Assembly (NCBI GenBank): GCA_017443845.1
Contig: JAFSXX010000028.1
Coordinates: 1-49,127, forward strand
Direction of reading: 5' to 3'
DNA: 49,127 bases
Origin: Bacteroidales bacterium
Lineage (GTDB): Bacteria > Bacteroidota > Bacteroidia > Bacteroidales > UBA932
In this document: positions 16,585 through 24,650 of the stretch, piece by piece
How positions within the stretch are numbered: position 1 is the stretch's first letter
How the letters are laid out: the number at the start of each line of letters is the position of its first letter
Notes under the pieces: model-generated
The model's input: only the letters and a program-made list of their open reading frames with translations
Told to the model about the DNA's origin: nothing
The model's database searches: none
Translations under genes and position numbers: made by a program

Positions 16585-18759
16585 TCAACTGATAAACAGC
16601 ATCTCCCGATACTTGGGCAGCGGCCAGAGGCTGTTGTCCACAATCTCCTCGAGGTCATCGATAAGTTTGCGCAGGGCGGGGAACATATCGGCCACCTCGT
16701 GGTATGCGACTGCCTTTTCGTACTCGCTGGCAATCTTATTGGCCCTCTTGCGAGCCTCGACCATCTCAAATACGCGGGAGTTGATCTCTTCCAGGTCGCG
16801 GTTGATGCGCTGAATGGTCTCCATCTCCATCCGGCAGCCGTCGGCATTGCCGCAGGCCTCCTTTGATAGCTGGATAATCTTCAGGAGGCGGGTCTTGTAC
16901 TCCAGGGCGGCCGGGGCGATATGGTTGATTGCCATACGGGCCATTACCCTCGACTCGATCTGAACCTTCTTTGTATAGGTCTCCCACTTCACCTCGTTGC
17001 GGGAATGAAGCTCCGCGAGGGAATAGACACCCGTGCGGGTGAACATTGCCACCGAGGAGGGCGAGAGGAACTCCTTGATCATCTCCGGGACGCTCGTCTG
17101 GACATCCAGACCGCGGCGCTGAGCCTCAACCTTCCAGGCCTCATCGTAGCCGTTGCCGTCGAAGCAGACCACTTCCAGAACGGAGGCGATTATGGGTTTT
17201 AGCACATCCATTATGGCGACATTGCGCTTTTTGCCCTTGGCGAGCTCCTTGTCCAAAGCCTCCTTGAAATCGAGCAGCTGCTCTGCCACGGCGGCGTTGA
17301 GAGTTGTGAGAGCTCCTGAACAGTTGGCGCTTGAACCAACCGCACGGAACTCGAAACGATTACCGGTGAAAGCGAACGGAGAGGTTCTGTTGCGGTCGGT
17401 GTTGTCCACGAATATCTCGGGAATCTCCACTAGGCCCACATTCCTGCCCTTCTTTCCCGCTATCTCGATGGGAGTGCCGGAAGGCAGTTCCAGAAGTTTG
17501 TGGAGCACGTCGGTCATCGTCCTGCCCAGAAAGGCCGAGATTATGGCTGGCGGAGCCTCGTTGCCGCCGAGACGGTGGGCATTGGTCGCCGATGCGATGG
17601 AAGCCTTCATCAGGCCGTTATGGCGCTGGACGGCAGCCAGCACATTGACGAAGAATGTGACGAACATAAGGTTGCCGTCAGCATCCTTTCCAGGTGCCAG
17701 AAGTTGCTTTCCGGTATCGGTTCCGAGCGACCAGTTGTTGTGCTTGCCCGAGCCGTTTACTCCGTCAAAAGGCTTCTCGTGAAGCAGGACCACAAATCCG
17801 TGCTTGCGGGCGATGCGGTCCATCAGGGTCATCACCATCTGGTTCTGGTCGTTGGCCAGGTTGGCCTCGCCGTATATCGGAGCAAGCTCGAACTGGTTGG
17901 GAGCCACCTCGTTGTGGCGAGTCTTGATGGGGATGCCAAGTTTGTGGCCGGCAATCTCCAGATCGCGCATGAATTCCGCCACGCGCGAAGGAATAGCTGC
18001 GAAATAGTGGTCCTCAAGCTGCTGGTTCTTGGAAGAATTATGCCCGAACAGCGTGCGCCCAGTAATCATCAGGTCGGGGCGGGCCGAATAGAGGGATTCG
18101 TCTATCAGGAAATACTCCTGCTCCCATCCCAGATATGCGAAAATTTTCTTCGCCTTGGGATCGAACATGTTGACTATGGGTAGCGCTGCATCCGAAACGG
18201 CCTTCAGAGAGCGTTTGAGAGGGGTTTTATAGTCCAGCGCCTCACCAGTATAGGAGATGAATACGGTCGGGATACAAAGCGTATCGTCCTGGATAAAGAC
18301 GGGCGAAGTAGGATCCCAGGCGGTATAGCCGCGCGCCTCGAAAGTGGCGCGGATACCTCCGTTGGGGAACGACGACGCGTCAGGCTCCTGCTGCGCGAGC
18401 GCCTTGCCGTCGAAAGACTCGATCACACCGCCGTTGCCGTCATACTCGATGAGTGAATCATGCTTTTCCGCGGTCCCCTCGGTAAGGGGCTGGAACCAGT
18501 GGGTCACGTGGGTGACGTGATTCTCAAGCGCCCACTCCTTCATTCCGAGGGCCACTCCGTCGGCCGTCTTGCGGTCGAGCGGTTTGCCTTTGTCAATGCA
18601 GTCCAGCAGATTCTTGAGAGTGGAGGCGTCAAGATACTTTTTCATCTTGGCCCTGTCGAAAACAAGTTCCCCGAAATAGTTGGAAGGGAGCGCATCGGGG
18701 CGCTCGGCGGGGATAGCCTTCTTCTCAAAACATTCTTTTACCAGGTCGAAACGGTTCAT
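16585..18759 (-). CDS. glnN: Glutamine synthetase type III
   Basis: At 724 residues this is a type III glutamine synthetase, the large form typical of Bacteroidota, and not the 470-residue GlnA. The catalytic half carries LGWEQEYFLID near 248-258, RHNEVAPNQFELAP, GSGKHNNWSLGTD and EFRAVGSSAN. A long C-terminal helical extension (MARMAINHIAPAALEYKTRL onwards) is also characteristic. The enzyme joins ammonia to glutamate with ATP in the cytosol. The start lies six bases after the carB stop, so it is the last gene of the purA-carA-carB operon. Its product, glutamine, is the substrate of CarA just upstream in the same transcript. Confidence 0.95.
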   Translation of the reverse strand: MNRFDLVKECFEKKAIPAERPDALPSNYFGELVFDRAKMKKYLDASTLKNLLDCIDKGKPLDRKTADGVALGMKEWALENHVTHVTHWFQPLTEGTAEKHDSLIEYDGNGGVIESFDGKALAQQEPDASSFPNGGIRATFEARGYTAWDPTSPVFIQDDTLCIPTVFISYTGEALDYKTPLKRSLKAVSDAALPIVNMFDPKAKKIFAYLGWEQEYFLIDESLYSARPDLMITGRTLFGHNSSKNQQLEDHYFAAIPSRVAEFMRDLEIAGHKLGIPIKTRHNEVAPNQFELAPIYGEANLANDQNQMVMTLMDRIARKHGFVVLLHEKPFDGVNGSGKHNNWSLGTDTGKQLLAPGKDADGNLMFVTFFVNVLAAVQRHNGLMKASIASATNAHRLGGNEAPPAIISAFLGRTMTDVLHKLLELPSGTPIEIAGKKGRNVGLVEIPEIFVDNTDRNRTSPFAFTGNRFEFRAVGSSANCSGALTTLNAAVAEQLLDFKEALDKELAKGKKRNVAIMDVLKPIIASVLEVVCFDGNGYDEAWKVEAQRRGLDVQTSVPEMIKEFLSPSSVAMFTRTGVYSLAELHSRNEVKWETYTKKVQIESRVMARMAINHIAPAALEYKTRLLKIIQLSKEACGNADGCRMEMETIQRINRDLEEINSRVFEMVEARKRANKIASEYEKAVAYHEVADMFPALRKLIDDLEEIVDNSLWPLPKYREMLFIS

Positions 18760-18765
18760 AATGGT

Positions 18766-21700
18766 CTAATACTCCTCCCAGGAGTTGATGGAAAGGCCTT
18801 CGAGACCTACCGTGCATATCGCATAGATGTAGGCCCTCGCAAGGCGGGAATTAGTAATGAGAGGTATATTGTGGTCCACTGCCGTGCGGCGGATCTTGTA
18901 TCCGTTGCTGAGCTCGCGGGCCGAATGGTTCTTGGGTATGTTGATGACCAGGTCTATCTTCTGGCTGCTGAGATAATCGATGACGTTGGGCTCCACCTCG
19001 GCATCGGGCCAGTGGAGCAGTTCGGCCTTGACGTCGTGCTCCTCCAGGAATTTGGCGGTGCCTCCGGTAGCGTAGAGCTTATATCCGTTGGCCACGAGCA
19101 TCTCGCAGGCCTCCAGCAATTCCACCTTGGAATATGCCGGACCGGAGGATATGAGGATGCCCTTCTCCTTGGAGGGGATGCGGTGCCCCACCGAGAGCAT
19201 ACTCTTGAGCAGCGCCTCGTGGTAATTGTCGCCGATGCAGGCCACCTCGCCGGTGGATGCCATATCGACGCCAAGCACGGGGTCGGCCTTCAGCAGGCGG
19301 GCGAAGGAGAACTGGGAGCACTTGACGCCCACATAGTCGATGTCGGCGAAGGTCTTTCCGAAGGGTTCCACCTCGCGGCCCAGCATAATCTCGGTCGCCA
19401 TTCCTATCAGGTTGAACTTGGTGATCTTCGAGACGAAGGGGAAGCTGCGCGAAGCGCGCAGGTTGCACTCAATGACCTTCAAGGCATTCTCCTTGGCCAG
19501 GAACTGGATGTTGAAGGGGCCGGAGATATTGAGGGCGGCGGCCAGTTTCTCAGAGATACGCCTTATGCCGCGGATAGTCTCGTAATAGAGTTTCTGGGCC
19601 GGGAAGACCACAGTCGCGTCGCCCGAGTGGACTCCGGCGAACTCGATATGCTCGCTGATGGCGTAGCACTTGATGACGCCGTTCTGGGCCACTGCGTCGA
19701 TCTCCACCTCCTTGGTCCTCTGCATAAACTCCGTGACGACCACCGGATGCTCCTGGCTTACCACGGCTGCATTGTTCAGGGCGTTCTCGAGTTCATCGGC
19801 GCTCGAAACCACGCGCATCGCGGCTCCGGAAAGGACATACGAAGGCCTGATCATCACCGGAAGGCCCACCTCCTCGACGAAATTGTAGATGTCGCCTATG
19901 CTGGTAAGCTCCCTCCAGCGGGGCTGGTCGATGCCCAATGAGTCGCAGAGCTGTGAGAACTTCTGGCGGTCCTCAGCCATATCGATCGACTTGGCCGGGG
20001 TGCCGAGGATGTTGACTCCGCGCTTGTCGAGCAGCAGGGCCAGGTTGTTGGGGATCTGGCCGCCCGTCGAGACGACCACGCCCAGAGGCGCTTCCATATC
20101 GCAGATATCCAGCACCCTCTCGAGGGTGAGTTCGTCGAAGAAGAGGCGGTCGCAGACGTCGTAGTCGGTACTGACGGTCTCCGGGTTGTAGTTTATCATT
20201 ATGGCCCGGTAACCCATCTCCTGAATCTTCTTGACAGCCGTAACGCCGCACCAGTCGAACTCGACGCTGCTGCCGATGCGGTATGCGCCGCTTCCGAGCA
20301 CCACCACCGACTTGCCGTCACGCTCGAAAACCACATCGTTCTCATCGCCGTTATAGGTGATGTAGAGGTAGTTGGTCATCGCCGGGTACTCTCCCGCCAG
20401 GGTGTCGATCTGCTTGACGCACGGCAGGATGCCCATCTCCTTGCGGCGGCGGCGGATGATGTCGGCCTTCTCGTGGGGATCGACATCCTTGCCGCGGAAG
20501 ATGGTGCTACCGATCTGGTAATCGGAGAAGCCCATCTGCTTGGCCCCGCGGAGGAGCTCCGCATCAAGTTCGTCGACCGACTCGAGGGCGCGGATGCGGT
20601 CGCGGTATTTATGGATGTTCTCGAGCCTGTAGAGGAACCATTTGTCGATCTTGGTGATATCGTGCAGACGGTCCACCGAATAGCCCTCATCGAAGGCCTG
20701 GGCTATGGCGAATATGCGTTTGTCGGTAGGATGGATCAATTCCGAATCGATGTCCGCTATGCGGATGGAATTGCATACGAAACCGTGCATCCCCTGCCCC
20801 ACCATCCTGAGGCCCTTCTGGATAGCCTCCTCGAAGGTGCGGCCGATGGACATCACCTCGCCGACGGACTTCATGGAGGAGCCGATGAGTTTGGAGACGC
20901 CTTCGAACTTGCCGAGGTCCCAGCGCGGGATCTTGCAGACCACATAGTCGAGGGCCGGCTCGAAGCACGAAGAGGTCACGCGCGTGACGGCGTTGGGAAT
21001 CTCGTCGAGGCCGAGGCCGAGGCCCAATTTTGCAGCCACGAATGCCAGGGGGTATCCGGTCGCCTTGGATGCGAGGGCAGAAGAACGGCTCAGGCGGGCA
21101 TTGACCTCGATGACACGGTAATCGTCGGAATTGGGGTCGAGGGCATACTGGACGTTGCACTCGCCGATGATGCCCACGTGGCGGATTATCTTGATGGCTA
21201 TCTGGCGCAGCTTATGGTACTCGTGGTCGGAAAGGGTCTGCGAGGGAGCCACGACGATGCTCTCTCCGGTATGGATACCGAGCGGGTCGAAGTTTTCCAT
21301 ATTACAGACGGTGATGCAGTTGTCGTAGCAGTCGCGCACCACTTCGTACTCAATCTCCTTCCACCCCTTGAGGGACTCCTCGATGAGGATCTGGGGCGAA
21401 TATGTGAATGCCGTGGAGGCCAGTTTCACCAGTTCTTCGTCGTTGAAGCAGAATCCCGAGCCGAGACCGCCGAGGGTATATGCGGCTCGCACGATAACGG
21501 GATAGCCTATCTCCTTGACCACGGTGAGGGCCTCGGAGATGGAGCTGACAGCCTCGCTGCGCGGGGTCTTGACATCTATCGAGCGCAGCATATCGGCGAA
21601 GAGTTCGCGGTCCTCGGTGTTGATGATGGCCTCGACCGGGGTGCCGAGCACCTTGACGCCATATTTCTTGAGGATGCCCGAGGTGTGGAGCTCGACTCCG

Positions 21701-21984
21701 CAGTTGAGGGCGGTCTGTCCGCCGAATGCCAGCATTATGGCATCGGGCTTCTCCTTGATGATGACCTTCTCCACGAAGTACGGGGTGATGGGAAGGAAAT
21801 AGACCACGTCCGCGATGCCCTCGGATGTCTGCACCGTAGCGATGTTGGGATTTATCAGGATGGTATATTTCCCCTCCTCGCGAAGGGCCTTGAGGGCCTG
21901 CGAGCCCGAGTAGTCGAATTCGCCCGACTGGCCTATCTTGAGGGCTCCCGAGCCCAGCAAAAGTATCCTATCTGCCTTTTCCAT
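18766..21984 (-). CDS. carB: Carbamoyl-phosphate synthase large subunit
   Basis: The 1072-residue protein has the usual full length. Two homologous ATP-grasp halves are visible, beginning ILLLGSGALKIGQSGEFDYS (residues 7-26) and VVVLGSGAYRIGSSVEFDW (near 560), followed by an MGS-like allosteric domain at the C-terminus (ILISSGPAYSKVELLEACEM to the end). It makes carbamoyl phosphate from bicarbonate, ATP and ammonia channelled from CarA, for pyrimidine and arginine synthesis. It overlaps the end of carA by 17 bases and is followed by the glutamine synthetase gene. Confidence 0.97.
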   Translation of the reverse strand: MEKADRILLLGSGALKIGQSGEFDYSGSQALKALREEGKYTILINPNIATVQTSEGIADVVYFLPITPYFVEKVIIKEKPDAIMLAFGGQTALNCGVELHTSGILKKYGVKVLGTPVEAIINTEDRELFADMLRSIDVKTPRSEAVSSISEALTVVKEIGYPVIVRAAYTLGGLGSGFCFNDEELVKLASTAFTYSPQILIEESLKGWKEIEYEVVRDCYDNCITVCNMENFDPLGIHTGESIVVAPSQTLSDHEYHKLRQIAIKIIRHVGIIGECNVQYALDPNSDDYRVIEVNARLSRSSALASKATGYPLAFVAAKLGLGLGLDEIPNAVTRVTSSCFEPALDYVVCKIPRWDLGKFEGVSKLIGSSMKSVGEVMSIGRTFEEAIQKGLRMVGQGMHGFVCNSIRIADIDSELIHPTDKRIFAIAQAFDEGYSVDRLHDITKIDKWFLYRLENIHKYRDRIRALESVDELDAELLRGAKQMGFSDYQIGSTIFRGKDVDPHEKADIIRRRRKEMGILPCVKQIDTLAGEYPAMTNYLYITYNGDENDVVFERDGKSVVVLGSGAYRIGSSVEFDWCGVTAVKKIQEMGYRAIMINYNPETVSTDYDVCDRLFFDELTLERVLDICDMEAPLGVVVSTGGQIPNNLALLLDKRGVNILGTPAKSIDMAEDRQKFSQLCDSLGIDQPRWRELTSIGDIYNFVEEVGLPVMIRPSYVLSGAAMRVVSSADELENALNNAAVVSQEHPVVVTEFMQRTKEVEIDAVAQNGVIKCYAISEHIEFAGVHSGDATVVFPAQKLYYETIRGIRRISEKLAAALNISGPFNIQFLAKENALKVIECNLRASRSFPFVSKITKFNLIGMATEIMLGREVEPFGKTFADIDYVGVKCSQFSFARLLKADPVLGVDMASTGEVACIGDNYHEALLKSMLSVGHRIPSKEKGILISSGPAYSKVELLEACEMLVANGYKLYATGGTAKFLEEHDVKAELLHWPDAEVEPNVIDYLSSQKIDLVINIPKNHSARELSNGYKIRRTAVDHNIPLITNSRLARAYIYAICTVGLEGLSINSWEEY

Positions 21985-23050
21985 AATTTACCATTGAGTT
22001 GAAGAAGGTTGCAAAAAGATCTTCGGTGTCCACCGGGCCGCTGGAGGCCTCGGGATGGAACTGGGTGGAGAAGAAGGGCTTCGTCTTGTGGCGGATGCCC
22101 TCGTTGGTGCCGTCGTTCAGGTTCTTGAACATCGGTTCCCAGTCGGAGGGCAGGGTCTTCTCGTCCACCGCGAACCCGTGGTTCTGAGAGGTGATGAAGC
22201 ACTTATGCGTGCCGGGCACGATGACAGGCTGGTTGTGGCCGCGGTGGCCGTATTTGAGCTTGTAGGTCTTCGCTCCGGCGGCAAGGGCCAGTATCTGATG
22301 GCCGAGGCAGATACCCATAATGGGTTTGTCCTGTGTCAGGGCCTTGCGGGTATGCTCTATCGTGGCCAGGCACATAGCGGGGTCGCCAGGACCGTTGGAA
22401 AGGAAGAGCCCGTCGTATTCCTCTTTGGTGAAATCGTAATCCCAGGGCACCACCTCGACGGTGACATCGTGCTTGAGCAGGCAGCGGATAATATTGTTCT
22501 TCTTGCCGCAATCCACCAGGACCACCTTGTAGCGCCCCTCTCCTACTGTGAAAGGCTTGTCGGTGGCCACCTGGGCCACGAGATTCTCCTTGTTGGGATC
22601 ATAGTAGGGAACCTCCACGCCGTCGAAGATAATGCGTCCCAGCATAGAACCGCACTCGCGCAGTTTCTTGGTGAGGGCGCGGGTGTCGATGCCGTAGAGG
22701 CCGGGCACGTCCCAGTGGCGGAGCCACGAGCCGAGACTGAACTTGGAGTCCCAGTGGCTGTAATTCTCCGAATAATTGGTGATCACAAGCGCGGTGCACT
22801 GTATCTTCTCCGACTCGTAGAAACGGGCGATGCCGTTGACCGTATCCTCGCCGGGAACTCCGTAGTTGCCTATCATCGGGGAGGTCGGGACAAGTATCTG
22901 CCCTTTGTAAGAGGGGTCGGTGAGACTCTCGGGATAGCCGGTCATCGCAGTGTAGAAGACCAGCTCGCCTGCCACCGATTTCTCGCAGCCGAACGACCAT
23001 CCCTCGTAGCGGGTGCCGTCCTCAAGCTCCAGTATTGCCTTTTTAGCCAT
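21968..23050 (-). CDS. carA: Carbamoyl-phosphate synthase small subunit
   Basis: The product has 360 residues. The N-terminal CarA-specific domain (LELEDGTRYEGWSFG; ELVFYTAMTGYPESLTDPSY) is followed by a class I glutamine amidotransferase domain with the nucleophile in GICLGHQ and the catalytic His in TQFHPEASSGP. It releases ammonia from glutamine for CarB. It starts five bases after purA ends and overlaps carB, so all three genes are expected on one mRNA. Confidence 0.97.
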   Translation of the reverse strand: MAKKAILELEDGTRYEGWSFGCEKSVAGELVFYTAMTGYPESLTDPSYKGQILVPTSPMIGNYGVPGEDTVNGIARFYESEKIQCTALVITNYSENYSHWDSKFSLGSWLRHWDVPGLYGIDTRALTKKLRECGSMLGRIIFDGVEVPYYDPNKENLVAQVATDKPFTVGEGRYKVVLVDCGKKNNIIRCLLKHDVTVEVVPWDYDFTKEEYDGLFLSNGPGDPAMCLATIEHTRKALTQDKPIMGICLGHQILALAAGAKTYKLKYGHRGHNQPVIVPGTHKCFITSQNHGFAVDEKTLPSDWEPMFKNLNDGTNEGIRHKTKPFFSTQFHPEASSGPVDTEDLFATFFNSMVNYGKGR

Positions 23051-23055
23051 AGATT

Positions 23056-24348
23056 TTATCTGAATATTGTGGCCTCGCGGTCGGGTCCGAGGGAAATGAC
23101 CTTCACCGGCACGCCGAGGTATTTTTCCATGAATGCAATGTAATCCCTGAACTCCGAGGGAAGCGCATCCTCGCTGCGGATGCCGCTGAGGTCACACTTC
23201 CACCCTTTGAATTCGGTATAGACCGGCTCTACGGGCTGCGAGATGTCGAAGGGCAGTTCGAGGGTCTCGCGGCCGCCCACCTTGTACGAAGTGCAGACCT
23301 TGATGGAATCGAAACTGTCGAGGCAGTCGGCCTTCATCATAATGAGGTCGGTCACGCCGTCGATTATCACCGCATAGCGCAGGGCCACCAGGTCGAGCCA
23401 GCCGCAGCGGCGCGGACGGCCCGTGACGGCGCCGAATTCGTGGCCGACTTCGCGGAGTTTGTCTCCCGTGGCGTCAAAGAGTTCTGTGGGGAAAGGACCG
23501 CTGCCCACGCGGGTGCAGTATGCCTTGAAGATGCCATATACGTGTCCGATCTGCTGCGGAGCCACGCCCAGGCCCAGGCAGGCGCCCGAGCAGGTTGTGG
23601 TCGAAGAGGTTACGAAGGGATATGAGCCGTAGTCGATGTCGAGCATAGTGCCCTGCGCCCCTTCGGCCAGCACGGAGCCGTTTGCAAGCGACTCGTGGAT
23701 ATAGTACTCGCAGTTGACCAGAGGGAACTCGCGCACCTTCGCGACGGCTTCGAAGAAGAGATTCTCCTCCTCTTCGAGAGAGCCTGTCAGAGGAGCTGCG
23801 ACGGAAGCCTTCCAGTCGTACCCCAGGGCCTCGAGCTCTTTTATGTGGCGGGCCTTGAGGGCCTCGTATCTCGCCTTGAAATCAGGGGATTCGATATCGC
23901 CCACGCGAAGGCCGTGGCGGCTCACCTTGTCGGTGTAGCAGGGGCCTATTCCCTTCTGGGTGGAGCCTATCTTGCCCTTGCCGGCCGCAGCTTCATTGGC
24001 GGCATCCAGCAGACGGTGGGTAGGCAGGATGATGTTGGCCTTGCGGCCTATCACCAGGCGTTCCCCGACGGGCACTCCGGCAGCTCTGAGCTCACCGCAC
24101 TCGCGCACGAAGGCGATGGGGTCGAATACGACTCCGTTGCCTATGATATTTACCGTCCCCTCCCTGAAAATACCCGAGGGAATGGAACGGAGCACATAAC
24201 TCTTGCCGTTGAAATGGAGGGAATGGCCGGCGTTGGGACCTCCCTGGAAACGGGCAACCTTATCATATCTCTCGGCCAGCACATCGACAATCTTCCCCTT
24301 GCCCTCGTCTCCCCATTGGAGTCCCAAAACTACATCTACTTTATTCAT
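23056..24348 (-). CDS. purA: Adenylosuccinate synthase
   Basis: The 430-residue protein begins VDVVLGLQWGDEGKGKIVDV, the conserved GTP/IMP P-loop of PurA. It also has FQGGPNAGHS with the catalytic His, STQKGIGPCY, and VTGRPRRCGWLDLVALRYA. It links aspartate to IMP using GTP, the first committed step to AMP. First gene of the minus-strand operon with carAB and the glutamine synthetase; the set links aspartate and glutamine nitrogen to purine, pyrimidine and arginine synthesis. A promoter and an operator-like dyad lie about 75-105 bases upstream of the start codon. Confidence 0.97.
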   Translation of the reverse strand: MNKVDVVLGLQWGDEGKGKIVDVLAERYDKVARFQGGPNAGHSLHFNGKSYVLRSIPSGIFREGTVNIIGNGVVFDPIAFVRECGELRAAGVPVGERLVIGRKANIILPTHRLLDAANEAAAGKGKIGSTQKGIGPCYTDKVSRHGLRVGDIESPDFKARYEALKARHIKELEALGYDWKASVAAPLTGSLEEEENLFFEAVAKVREFPLVNCEYYIHESLANGSVLAEGAQGTMLDIDYGSYPFVTSSTTTCSGACLGLGVAPQQIGHVYGIFKAYCTRVGSGPFPTELFDATGDKLREVGHEFGAVTGRPRRCGWLDLVALRYAVIIDGVTDLIMMKADCLDSFDSIKVCTSYKVGGRETLELPFDISQPVEPVYTEFKGWKCDLSGIRSEDALPSEFRDYIAFMEKYLGVPVKVISLGPDREATIFR

Positions 24349-24420
24349 CGTTCTAAGACATTAAGAAAACCGCTCCCCGCAGAGGCTGTGTGATATATGC
24401 TCTTCGGTGATCGGTTCATT

Positions 24421-24453
24421 GCAGACAGTATTCTTATACAGTCTGCAAAAATA
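24421..24453 (-). promoter_or_regulatory. purA operon promoter (-7) with overlapping dyad
   Basis: On the minus strand TATTTTTG (24446-24453) fits the -7 element. Directly after it lies an 11-base inverted repeat (24421-24431 with 24436-24446, one mismatch, loop TCTT on the plus strand) that would cover the transcription start. A dyad there is a plausible operator, or the first hairpin of the mRNA. No -33 TTG is seen at the usual distance. Confidence 0.5.
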
Positions 24454-24493
24454 ATAAAAAACCTTGTTAAAAGAAAGGCGTGGCAGCAATTAT

Positions 24494-24622
24494 CTACCAG
24501 TTCCAGGACCCTCCGTCGGAGGGGTCTTCGTTGCCGGCGGTGGGATTGGATGCCGAAAGAAGCAGGAAGGGAGAAATCTTTACCGTCTCAATCACCGGAG
24601 TTTCATACAGTGTCTTTTCCAT
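24494..24622 (-). CDS. Short 42-residue protein downstream of the carbohydrate-binding lipoprotein
   Basis: The ORF starts MEKTLYETPVIETVKI and ends EDPSDGGSWNW. It follows the general plan of the short ORFs at 1561-1704 and 12016-12156 (Y-x2-P near the N-terminus, a small-residue centre with LSAS, and an acidic tail ending in Trp), but lacks the IC-x-SG motif. It has a plausible ribosome-binding site (AAGGATATG) and begins 28 bases after the lipoprotein stop. Here it lies downstream of its lipoprotein partner, not upstream. No other gene lies in 24349-24493. Confidence 0.55.
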   Translation of the reverse strand: MEKTLYETPVIETVKISPFLLLSASNPTAGNEDPSDGGSWNW

Positions 24623-24650
24623 AATCATATCCTTTTATTGAAACGTCAGG

